64,000 nucleotides of DNA from Hybos culiciformis (lineage: Eukaryota > Arthropoda > Insecta > Diptera > Hybotidae), in assembly GCA_964007475.1 (NCBI GenBank), contig OZ023273.1:150394444-150458443 (forward strand), in the 5' to 3' direction. The translations under genes were made by a program, and so were the position numbers. How positions within the stretch are numbered: position 1 is the stretch's first letter; every line of letters begins with the position of its first letter. This document shows positions 27,501 through 38,800 of the stretch, piece after piece. The notes beneath the pieces are model-generated. The model made no database searches. It had not been told where the DNA came from and worked only from the letters and a program-made list of their open reading frames with translations.

Positions 27501-30500
27501 AATAAAAACATAACATATTTTTGAACTTAAAAAATATTTTTTGAACTTAAAAAATATTTTTTATCACACTGAAGCGTGAAAGAAGTTGTTGCGGTAAAAA
27601 TTTTAATAATTTAAAAAAAAAAAGTTACTTCATAATTAGTTGTTATCAAAATTTTACTTTATTTTTTCTCCTTTAACAATTTTAGATTTAAAATTATGAC
27701 CATGCAGTTTTTATAATTTGAATTTTTTTTTTCTTAGATAATAAGGAAAATTTATTTATCAATTTTTCAGTGAAAATTAAAACTTATGATTATAACAAAA
27801 AAAAAAAAATACTGATAATACTGAACATTCAATACTTAGACAATATTTGAAGAAAAAATGAATCAAGAGCATAAGACGCGTGAAAAAATATTTCAAGGTA
27901 CAATATTATAATTACATAATAGTGTACCTTAGTGTTTGCACTAAGCAATTTCCAAATATTTTAATTTAAACAAGAAAAACCAAAGTTATCCCCTTATCTC
28001 CAAATAAGTTACTAAAATGCATACCTAATGTTATATGGTTCAATGGGAATTCCAACCAAATACTTTCTTCAAGAGAATATAAATTATTTTTCTGATAAAT
28101 CAATTTCGTCACAGCCTCAATATTTAAATATATAAAAAAGGTAAATTCTACAAGTAGTGTTAAATAAAAATAGAATATATGTATATTGTATATAAAATCA
28201 CAAATACTTATCTTTCCTTTGCACGGATAATACGTAAGTAAATGTGTTGAATAAAATTGTCGATATAAATTTAAAATAAAACTTTAAAAATAAAAATAAT
28301 TTTATTTTTATTCAAAAAAAAAAAAAGGTCCAGTCCTTAAGAAATGAAAATTATTGAGGTGTTTCCAAGGGATTTTCTATTTAGAATATTATATATATAG
28401 AATAAAGAAATTGATTTATTTATATGATAATCGAATTTAAATTGTAAAGAAGGTTTTCAAATATATTTTATATTTAATTTTTTTGGGTCTTAAGGTCAAT
28501 AGAAATTTTCACGAGCTGTATTTAATTTTATTTTGTACTTTTTTTTTTTTTTATTATATATTGAATTTTTTTCTAGCATAACATTTGATTAGTTTTTTTG
28601 ATACATACTATATTTCATTAAAAATGTACATAATACATTTTAGTCATTTTAATTATTTTCTATAGATTAAAGTTCCAAGTTTCAATAATATAAAAAGTTT
28701 TCCGATCACACATTTAAATTTTGTCCCCGGACAATTCGAGGACAGTGTTGAATATAAATGAAAATTCACAGAAGTTGGTGTTAATTTTTGTCACATAGGA
28801 GATTTTCTTTTCTTTTCATAGTTTCAAAATTTTAATAAAATTTTTAACAAGACCTTATATAGCTAAAGGTATATTCAATTTAATATAATTCAAGAATTTC
28901 AACGGAAATTAAATATTTTCTATTTCGTATGTTTTATTTATAAATCTTGTTGCTTTCCATATATACCAGAATGTTTACATTTTGAGTCTTACTGTTTTAA
29001 TAACATGTTATACAAAATTAATATTTTCTATTATTTTTTTTAAATTTAAGAAAACAATTTAATGTGAAAAATAAATTTAACAAAAAAAAAAAAAAAAAAC
29101 AAAATATAAAATAAATTCAATTGTCCTTGAGGGCAATTATAATTTACAATGATATTATTCAATTTTCTTTTTGGAACTTATTATCCATAGTAACTTTTCT
29201 TATGGGAGATTGAAAATCAAATTTATTTTGTGGTGGAATTTTTTTTTTTTTATTATTATTTTTGTTTGGATTTAAGAAAAACATAAATAATAATAATAAA
29301 TATGAATGTTTTTTGCGTCAGCAGAAGGCATATTTAAAATAAATAAATAAACATTATTATTATATAAAGAAAATAAAATTGTTGAAAAAATTTTAATCTC
29401 ATTTGTCAAAAATTGTGCTTCTGTTTGTAAATACATATTATGTCAAAAGCTCTAGTTCCGTCATAATAATTTAATAACATCAAAATAAATAATAAAATCT
29501 TTATATATATATTTTTTTAACATCATTGTTGACTACTAAGAATATTTTTCTTTTTGCCGGTCTATTAATAGCTCTGTGAAAATGGAATTATAGAGATTTT
29601 CAATTAAAAAAATTCTGAAAAATCAAAATAAAGTATATTATTTAAAACGTATATTATTGATTTTTATTTTGTTTTTTTCAATTTCCACATCATAAATACA
29701 AAGTACATACAATTACCAAATGCACGTTAAAATAAAAATATTACATGTATGAATATATTTCGTTGAAATATTATGCAAATGGAAGGAAAATTTTATTTAT
29801 AATTTATTTATAACCGTGCTTCACAAAATTTTTTAATAAAATTTATTAACGATTTTTATGACATTTAAAAGGTTTAGAAAACTATTTAAAATAATTATAT
29901 CTTTCGAAACTTACTTTTTCAAATATAATTAATGTTAATAAATCAATTTCCAAAGTTATATACAATATTTAATATAGAAACTTTTTTGAAGCTATTCTTA
30001 CCCACAAATTAAAATAAAAGTTATAGAAAAAAAATGTATATTCAAGAACATTAATGAAAATTTTTTTCTTTAACAATTTCGAATAATTTTGCCTGTAAGA
30101 AATATATACATGTATATATTTTTTATTATTAATATTTCATTATTAATTATTTGCAAAAAAAAAAAACAATAGTATAATGCATGATATATATGAACATATT
30201 ATTTTCTTTTTAAATACTCTTTTATTAAACATACATTAATGTACAACTTCATTTAAAATAAAAACTTGATTTTGACATTACTTTGAATATTTGAAAATTT
30301 TGTACGTAGATGTGAATGTCATATTTTTTTTTTTGCTTCGTCATATTTCCTCAAGGCTAAAAGTTGAAAGATTTTTATATTAGATGGACATAAAAGGAAA
30401 AGAATAGAGAAAAAAAAAATAATAATAAAAATTGATAAGCTTTTTAGCAAAAGAAGTAATTAACTTCTCTTTTTAATTTCAATAAAAACTTTTTCTATAG

Positions 30501-30893
30501 AAAATATTTGAAACAAAAAAGTTACAATGAAAGACGCGACATATTTTTTTTTTATCAGTTTTCTGCAATAGTCTTTCATCTTATGTAAATAAGGATGATT
30601 CAAAAAAAATTAAATAAATCTGAGAGACTATTACAAAAGATACTGAATTTTCTTTTGCTTCCAAAATTTAGTCAATTAAGCAGTATTGTTCGAGAATCAA
30701 TCACAAAATATTTAAAAAGTTTAAAGCTATTGCTATCTATGCAGGACACAAGAAGTTTATTTTATTTTTAAAGTATGTTGTTGAATGTTATTTGATTAAT
30801 ATTTACATGGGAAGATTTTTATAATACATATATATTTAATTACGATCGTAATTCATAATAGCCTTAATATTTAAAATTTGTACAAAAAGATGT
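24581..30893. other. AT-rich non-coding DNA, no gene seen
   Basis: AT-rich background with many poly(A)/poly(T) runs. Besides a small tandem duplication near 27.5 kb and minor palindromes such as CGGATA...TATCCG near 25.16 kb, nothing is supported. Confidence 0.75.
27521..27560. repeat. 20-bp perfect tandem duplication
   Basis: The unit TTGAACTTAAAAAATATTTT occurs twice head to tail without mismatch. A recent slippage-type duplication in AT-rich DNA. Confidence 0.92.
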
Positions 30894-30911
30894 ATATAAG
30901 CATAAAGGAAG

Positions 30912-31206
30912 TATAAATAGAGAAACTAGTCCCATACAAAAAATGCAAATACAAATAGTGAAACAAAAAACCCATATCACAACCCCATGAGCTTTTTTTT
31001 GTATTTTTTGAGAATTCCACTCTCACAAAAGCTTTTAAAACTTTAAAAATTGTATAGAACTGTTGTTATTTTGAAAGTTTTAAAAATTTTTGTGAGAGTG
31101 GAATTCTCAAAAAATACAAAAAAAAAACTCATGGGGTTGTGATATGAATTTTTTGTTTCACTATTTGTATTTGCATTTTTGTATGGGACTAGTTTCTCTA
31201 TTTATA
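30912..31206. repeat. Long near-perfect hairpin, arms ~137 bp
   Basis: The left arm at ~30912-31048 and right arm at ~31070-31206 are inverted copies with few differences. Shared words include ATAGAGAAACTAGTCCCATA, ATATCACAACCCCATGAG and GAGAATTCCACTCTCACAAA. A spacer of about 21 bp separates them. If transcribed, the region would fold into a long double-stranded RNA stem. Confidence 0.88.
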
Positions 31207-31208
31207 GT

Positions 31209-31538
31209 AGTAAACACAATTGGGGCGACAGCGACAACGACAGCGATAGCGACTATAAAAAAAATTAGAAATCATATATTTGTATGAGACTGAACACAAT
31301 TGAGACGACTGGCGACAAACGACATTGTCGCCTGGCGACAAATTAGAAATGTTTCTATTTTGTCGCCGGCGACAACGACAACCATATATTTTTTTTATTT
31401 ATTTTTCTATTTGTTTATTTTTTTCCTGTTTATTTATTTTGTCGTCGTCGCCGTAATTGTGTTCACTCCAGTGATATCGCTGTCGTTGTCGTTGTAGTCG
31501 TCGTTGTCGCCGTCGTTGTCGCCCCAATTGTGTTTACT
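31209..31538. repeat. Nested inverted repeats built from GCGACA/GTCGTTG units
   Basis: Three concentric pairs can be read. The outer pair is AGTAAACACAATTGGGGCGA at 31209 and its complement ending at 31538 (one mismatch over 27 bp). The middle pair is GTGAACACAATT-type: ACTGAACACAATTGAGACGA near 31288 and a complement ending near 31467. The inner pair is GGCGACAAATTAGAAA near 31335 and TTTCTATTTTGTCGCC near 31351. The spacers are GACAAC/GTCGTTG-rich. The repeated AACACAATT word next to each layer suggests repeated insertion of one family into itself. Confidence 0.7.
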
Positions 31539-31563
31539 CCTTATACTTCCTTTATGATATAAG

Positions 31564-34500
31564 TTTAATCTTTACTATATTTATTTAAATTGATTATTTT
31601 CAAATTAGTACCCGTGTGATAAATTTGTTCTGCGTATTATATAGTCCAACTGTACTAGTACAAGGATATAATGAGTATATACTTTAAATCTAATGAAAAA
31701 TTGAATTCTTAACAACAGATTTCAATTATGGTTTTTTTTTTTTAATGAACCATTCTAAATGACAATCTTGATAAAATATAAATTAACTAAATTTCTTCGT
31801 GTATTTTTGGAGGTACCTACTTCTTAAAAAAAAGTATATTATTAAACTTTTTAAACCGGAAATTTTTAATTACTACTTTGGTGCCATCTGTAAGGCGACT
31901 GTTGCAGAATTTATGCAATTTGAACAAAAAACAGAAGAAATTTCACAAAATGGAAAGTAAAATAAGAAAACTTTCGTTTTTCTTAATAAACATATTTTTT
32001 TTTTATATTTTTGTATTTAAAATTTTTATTATATTTTTCAAAAGTTTTTCCAGACTATTAATATTGGTCATTAAATTTACCTCCTACAAAGCCAAGTAAC
32101 TTATTTGCCAAAAAAAAATAAATAAAAAATTAATTTTACAAAAATCAGAAATAAACATTTTGAGGCAGATACAGATAAATTATAAAAAAAAAATAAATTG
32201 AAATTTTATGCCAATATTTTTTGTTTCGTTTCCAAGCTGTGTTATACTGACTAGGTGTAGTCGGAAGCTGCAGAGCTGAGAATTTAATAAAGGTACTAAT
32301 TACAAGTTTTCAACCTAAAATTTTGAAATTGCATTTGAATGATATCCGGAGAAATTAAGTATTCTAAGCTCTGGGTTTGCCAATTAACTATAGTTATAAT
32401 ACAAATTTAGAATTATATAGCAAAAGGTAAATAAAGTAAAAAATAATTATGGACATTAAAAAAATAAATATTAACTTAAAAACTTAATTTTATCCTTACG
32501 GGTTTGTTATCAAAGAAAACAAAAAAAAAATAAAAATAAATAAATAGTTAAAAGTTATAACAAAAACTAGTTAAAAGATAAGTTTTTACCAGAAGAATGA
32601 AAATTTTCTTCGAAAAACTTTTTTTTTTATTATTAATTTTGATACAAGTGTTTCACATCTTATTCGTTAAAAATGAATTTAATATTAAAAAGTACATTCA
32701 TATATTTGTTCATTAGAGATAGCAATAGTTTTTTATTTCTAAAAATAAACAAGATATAATAACTACATTAATTCAGTCAGAATGGATACCTTGAAATAGT
32801 TTTTTTCGCTAAAATTTCTTCAATTATTATAAGATATTGCTACAGAAAACCCTAGAGCTAGACAATGTAATATTGGTATTGTGCTGTACATGAAAATATT
32901 CATAATCTGTTGTCAATACAAGGATTATATATACAGAAAAAGTGTACAAGGATTATATAAACAGAAAATTCAAATTCATTTATTTTCAAGCTGATATAAT
33001 ACAATTATATTATAATTACTAATATTTAGAGATTTAGTATCCTATGCTACTTTACTACTACGAAATTTATGTTATTACATTATGACTGATTCTATATTTT
33101 TATCAAAACATTTAATATAGGAAAAAGCTAAAACCTATTTGACTTCTTTTATACAGAAAAAGTGTTCACGATAAAGTTGATGATAAAATACATTGAAAAA
33201 GAATTAAAGAGTACATTGAAATGTAATATAGTTAAAGCTTTGATAATCCTTTCTCCTTTCAATAATTTTTTAGTTTAGCTTTTCAGTTTGATATAAAATT
33301 AACTAATCGTTTCCTGCTGCAGGACAAAGCATGATATCGATCTTTAATTTTCGTTAGATATTTACATAATTGCACAAGTTGACTATCATTAGTTTTATAA
33401 AAAATTGTACCAAAAGGACATACATGTAAAGATGTTCTCAAGAAAAAGTCCAAATTGAAAGTTATTTTTTTTTTTTTTAATAAAAAAACTTACTAACGAT
33501 TATTATTTTATAACTTTTTTACCCAAGACACTCTAGTATTTTGAAAGGAAAAAAAAAATCTAACTTAATTTTAACTTTTCATATGATCAATTTGTTGACC
33601 TTTTTGCTTTGTTAAATTTTTAGAAAAAAAAAATCTTGATTAAATTTTCATTTTTTTTTTTTTATTTAAGTTTACTTAATATAAAATAAAATAACATTGT
33701 GGGTTCGAAGCAATAAGGAAAAAAAAATAAATTATTTTATGAAATCAATTTTTAGAGACGATTTTCTCAATGTTGAAAAATTAAAACTTAATATAAAATA
33801 TAACAAAATTTTTTATTAAAATAAATTCATCCTAAGTATGTCTCATTTATTTTACTAAATTTATTATAGGCTTGAATATCAAAACAATTTTGGAATAACT
33901 TCATTTCAATATAATTAAAATCTACATAGAAGCTGGAAAAATATACCCAATACTTTTCACATTTATTTTAATGAAAATCCAAATTCGTAGTATGAACCTT
34001 AATTTGAAGAAATAAAAAAAAAAATGTTTGCTAACAATTTGAAAAAAAAAAAAGAAAAATTATTTTGGCGAAATATCAAAATTGAAATTCCTGATTGAAG
34101 TGGAAACCTTTTTTGAACATTTTCTTGTGAAATTAATAAATAATAAAATATAGGTACGTAGATTTTTTAAATTAAAAATAAAAATAATTGAATTTTCATC
34201 TATGAGAGTTTATTTTTTTCCAAATTTCTTAATTTAAAAATATTATTTCAAATCTTATTTACAAAATCAGTGGAATAGGCTAAAATTACAAAATTCGAGA
34301 AGCTATGCCAATCCCATATAACAAAATAACTATACAATATTATTATTTTAACTATAACTCTCTGGTAACTATTATTATTCAGTTATATTGATTTACAGAA
34401 TTTACTAAAACCATGAAATAAAAGCAAATAGTTAACTTAAATACGTTAAACTATAAAAAAAGTAAAGAAATTATTAAAAAAAAAAAAATATTTTATAGAT

Positions 34501-35154
34501 AATAGTGTGAAATTTTTAATTGCATAAGTCCCCATTGGGCATATCCTTATGAAACTGTATATACATATAACATAGATATAACATTTTAAATTTTAGTCCT
34601 TTTTTTTAAAAAAATTTTTTTTGACTCTTATCTTTTTTTATTTTTCGTTTTTGAATTGTCATTGACAGTGACCATAAAAATTCGGGTTTATTTCTCTCGT
34701 GATTATTCAGACATTTTTTCATTGATTTCCTGTTCAAAAGAAGTTTCTACATAAAATTAAAAAATATAAAATGTATATACTTAAAACTATACTAATGTTG
34801 AAAATTCTATAGAAAAATACCAGATTTTGACTTTAGGCTAAAATATTATCAAAACTTTTGCAGAAAAAAAAAATATGAAAAACTGATAAAGTCTATAAAA
34901 TTTATAACAAATTTAAAAATATATACATAAAATAAATTTATTTTTATGAAAAACAATCATTACCGCACTATAATCTTTTCATTTTTTTTTTTTTTTGTAA
35001 ACAAAACAAAAATTTTGCCTTTCGCAAAATTTTAATTTCATTCTTTTAATTTTTGCTGAATTTCAGGTAAAAGAAATATTTACATTTGAATGTATTAACA
35101 CTCCAGTGGTCGCGATAATAATATAAGAAAAGTGCCATTGTTTGGTACAAATTT
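31564..35154. other. AT-rich non-coding DNA, no gene seen
   Basis: AT-rich background. It holds one imperfect 28-bp tandem duplication near 32.9 kb, and nothing else that I can support. Confidence 0.75.
32918..32970. repeat. Imperfect tandem duplication, period 28 bp
   Basis: ACAAGGATTATATATACAGA at 32918 recurs as ACAAGGATTATATAAACAGA at 32946 with the intervening sequence partly conserved. A small local duplication. Confidence 0.75.
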
Positions 35155-35538
35155 GATTAGTGATAAATCCGTTTCAGGAAAAATGCACAGTTTTCCGATT
35201 TTTCCGAAAAAAATTTCCGGAATTTTCCGACTTTTCCGGAAAAATTTCCGTTAAAATAGTTTTCTAAATTATGCAGGATTAAGTTCATTATCAACTGGTA
35301 TAAATACTTTCTCTCCGACAATGGTGAAAACTTACAGAAAAAATTGAGGAAAAGTCATGTAAACCGCTTTTCCGGAGTTTTTCCGACCAACGAAGCGTTT
35401 GAGCGTTTTGCAACCTCAGACAAAGTTGTAGAGCGAAATGAGTTGCATAAAGTCGCTTTTGTGGAAAACTCGATGGAAAACCTGGAAAAGCGGGAAAATC
35501 ATCGTAAAAATTTTCATCGATATGATTAGTGATAAATC
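35155..35538. mobile_element. Insertion-like block flanked by 15-bp direct repeats
   Basis: GATTAGTGATAAATC occurs exactly at 35155-35169 and 35524-35538, enclosing 354 bp of clearly less AT-rich sequence. A 15-bp duplication would fit target-primed retrotransposition (SINE- or LINE-like), but there is no obvious poly(A) end or box A/box B promoter. The interior begins with a run of TTTTCCG words (35191-35250) and continues with a coding-like composition (around AACCTCAGACAAAGTTGTAG). Short frames on both strands cross it, but none resembles a known protein. An alternative is a chance or older duplication of the flank. Confidence 0.45.
35191..35250. repeat. Degenerate TTTTCCG short repeat
   Basis: About six copies of TTTTCCG/TTTCCGG words in 60 bp (TTTTCCGATTTTTCCG, TTTCCGGAATTTTCCG), with two more near 35370-35390. 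TTTCCGGAAA-like palindromes are included. It is a short degenerate minisatellite inside the flanked block. Confidence 0.8.
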
Positions 35539-35620
35539 TTCCACAATCATGAAACTTGCATAAAAAATCGATGAAAATTTGTAATTTAGTTAACGTGAAA
35601 AAGGCAGAAAATAAAAAATA

Positions 35621-35861
35621 AGTAAAAAACGAGTATTCAAAAAAACTGAGGACAACCACATGAAAAAGTAGAAAATAACACACAGAGGTGGACTCAGATT
35701 TTTTCATTGGGACATTTCTCTTAAATATTCTTTCTCTTCATGAAGCAAATACTTACGTCCCAATCAAAAATCTGAGTCCACGTCTGTGTGTGAAGAAAAA
35801 GTTATTTTCTACTTTTTCACGCGGCTTGTCCTCAGTTTTTTTTGAAAACTCAGTTTTTACT
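35621..35861. repeat. Foldback repeat, arms ~95-105 bp
   Basis: The left arm (35621-35713) and right arm (35757-35861) are inverted copies. Shared words include AAAAAAACTGAGGACAA, GAAAAAGTAGAAAATAA and GTGGACTCAGATTTTT. A 43-bp spacer separates them and the right arm has an extra ~10 bp near 35792. A partial direct copy of the GAAAAAG..AGAAAATAA word lies just outside at 35594-35613. It is probably a MITE or foldback element; no target duplication was found. Confidence 0.75.
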
Positions 35862-38800
35862 TTTTTTTTTTATAATTTGAAAAATAAATAAATATTTGAA
35901 TAAACACATTTTTACATGTATTTTGTTAGCGTAATTTATTTTTGGGATTATGAACTTATATTATAAAATATAAGTCGAATATTTTTATTCAGAAAATTCT
36001 CATTCCTAAAACTTTTCGGAAAAATAAATATTAGAGTTTCTCATAAGATATATTTTATATCTGTACAGAGTATACATTTTGTTAGTTCACTTTAATGTCT
36101 AAAATTGTCTAAAATTCCACATTCTAATAGAAAAAATATCATTCGCTTCAAATTCCAAGAGTCATTTTAAACGTCTAGGCTAAATTTTTGATTTGGTTGT
36201 ATTGCAATTAAAACAGAAAACAAATTACTATCATTATCGCAACAAAATATTTTTTTAATAATTGTAAAAATATTATTTCCGCTACAATATTAGGTGACAT
36301 AATCAAGATAGGCTTATGTTCTATTCGAAAATATTTAACATGATATTTTTTTTTTATTTAAAATGCTGAGCATGTAAACAATGATGCATCTTATTTTCTA
36401 AAAAATTATTAACTATTAAAATAAATAATTTTGACAAATAATTTTCTTCATATTCTATAACTTGAACCATAATATCTGTAAAAACTGAAAATTTTATTTT
36501 CTTTGAGTTTTAATCATTTCCCGTGACGTACACCGATACAACAAATATTGCACATACATTTAAAATCGAGAAGAGCCAAGAAAGTATTATGTGCATGAAA
36601 TTATATTTTAAACGATAAAATTAGAAAGGATGACTTTTAAAATCTTTTTTAAAAAATATTTTTTTTTTAACGATTTCAATCTAAAGGTTTTGTCATTTCC
36701 CACATTTTTTAAAGGTTTTTTTTTACGTAGATATCCATATATCTTGTTAACTTTTACATTTTTCTTTTAGCCCAAAAAATTGACTTTACTACAATGTGAA
36801 GAATAAGTTTTTTTTATTTTTACAAAAATAATATAAAAATAAAAGTGAGAAAACTAATGCTTGTGAAACAACCAATCTTAAATGAAATATTTTTGCATTT
36901 TCCAAGAATATATAGGATATATATTATGTGTATTATAAAGTGCAATTAAATATAACCAATAACTTGAATATATTTTTATGAAAAGTTTATAAGTTCAAAA
37001 TAAATTTCAATATCATTTTTCAAAAACTATATTTATGTGGATTTTTAAAAAGTAATTTTTTTTAAAACTAGTTTACATTATGTACACAGCTGTTTTCAAT
37101 TCAATAACAATAAAATGGGGAATAATATGATGGATAAGGAAAATATTATTTAACACCGACTTGAAGTTGCTCGATTACTCGACGATGGAATAAAGAGTTA
37201 TTTTTCAATAATAAACATGTTAATTGAATTTATATGTTCAAGTTTTGAACGTTAATATTTGTGAAAATGGAAAACAACTCAAATATTATATAACTGTTCA
37301 AAAAAATTTAATTTCATTATAATTTCCCTGTAAATTATTTAATCAATTCCGAAGACTTATGTAAAATTTTTACAAAGTTTGAAATTATAATATTTTTGTC
37401 AAAAGTCAAGTTTATGCATCATTTTTGTTTATCGTCACATATTTTAAGGTAGGAATTGATTTTGCAAAAGAATCGCTATTCAAATTGGAAAAAAGTATAA
37501 GAAAAAAAAAGAAGTTGATTCTATCTAAAATGAAATCACATAAATTTAAAAGACGCGATGTTCTTTAACATTTTTTTTTTCTCTTATTTTCAGAGTTGAA
37601 AGTTTTTAACCTTTTTTTTCTTAATATGAAACATATTTTTTTTCGAGAAAGAAAAACATTATATTTTTAAGCACATATTATCAAAGATTTATTACCCCTG
37701 TAATCTTTCAATTCTCATAAAAATCAGAATAAACGAGAATTTCACTATATAGTTTTAATTTTTTTTTATAGTATAAATGATAATACAATTATTTTGTATG
37801 ATATTTTAAAAATTAATTAAAATTTAGTTTATTTTCCAAATCCAATAATAATTATAATTGGTATACTAAGTAAACCAATGATGGTTAGTTTAAAAGTTGA
37901 AATCATTTTATTTTAAATTTTAATTTAATTTTATGGTATTTATTTAGATCGTGATCCTTCCACTACATAATAATAAAAACAAAATTAACAAATGCATAAC
38001 ATGTACATTACTACGGCTTAGTACAACCTTTGCTTTAATCAATAGAGCTATTTTAGCAAAGAACATACTAAAACTAATTGTATATAATGTCATCAGTTCA
38101 TAGAAATAATAAACTGTTAATTAAAAGACTTTTTTTTTAAATACCAGAATATAGTTTTGACACAGCATACTATATGCTGGTAAAAAATAGCGACCTTGAT
38201 ATTTCACATTGTTATAAATAATGTAGGTACAAGTACATATGATATCTATCTATAAATTATATATAATTATATTAAATTTTAGTTTCTTCATTTAAATTTT
38301 AATATGTATTTATATTACAAAAATTATTTCGAACAAGAAATTTAGAATTTTTAATTCAATATTTCGTGTTTAATTATCATAAATCCCTAAAATGTAATTC
38401 AATGTGATTAAAATAAAAATAAATTTTATATAATTTGTATATAAATGTGTAGCAAAATATAAATTTTCTTTTTGAAATTTAATTTTGGAACATGCGTTAA
38501 TAAAATATGAAATAACATAATAAAATATAATTCACTTTGCACATGGGAAGCTTAAGGCAAATACAAAATTTAATTTTAAGAAAATTTTATATATAATATA
38601 CATTTTATTATAACAAGGATGAAGCAAAAAGTAGCTCATAAATTATGAATATTTCAAAGTAAATTTTTTAATAATTCTGATGGAACCAAAAAAAAAATTA
38701 ATAAAAAATCAATGAGACAAAATATTTTAGTCTTCAAATTTTATGCAAATAATACAAATTTTTATAATTAAATTTGAAAAATTTCTTCAGTTAATACAAA

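Larger units (their letters stand above)
30894..31563. mobile_element. Foldback element with concentric inverted repeats and 7-bp flanking repeat
   Basis: The outer ends are 16-bp inverted repeats, CATAAAGGAAGTATAA at 30901-30916 and its complement at 31541-31556. ATATAAG is repeated directly outside both (30894-30900 and 31557-31563) and is a good candidate 7-bp target duplication. Inside are a long hairpin (30912-31206) and a second module (31209-31538). The second module has its own inverted ends (AGTAAACACAATTGGGGCGA) and further inverted layers rich in GCGACA and GTCGTTG. There is no credible protein; the open frame across the T-rich centre is low-complexity. It is a non-autonomous DNA element, probably a composite of related foldback units. 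A seven-base target site does not settle the superfamily. Confidence 0.75.

Noticed and set aside
28724..28737. Perfect palindrome TTGTCCCCGGACAA
   Set aside because: A six-base stem alone, with no other element features around it, is expected by chance in 64 kb.
31300..31497. 65-codon open frame in the foldback element
   Set aside because: Half of it is poly-F/Y/L from T runs and the rest is read from GTCG repeats. It is low complexity inside inverted repeats.
35291..35707. 138-codon minus-strand open frame
   Set aside because: It crosses the border of the flanked block and one arm of the foldback repeat, is rich in F/S/L, overlaps another open frame on the opposite strand, and resembles no known protein. 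Probably chance in a less AT-rich patch.
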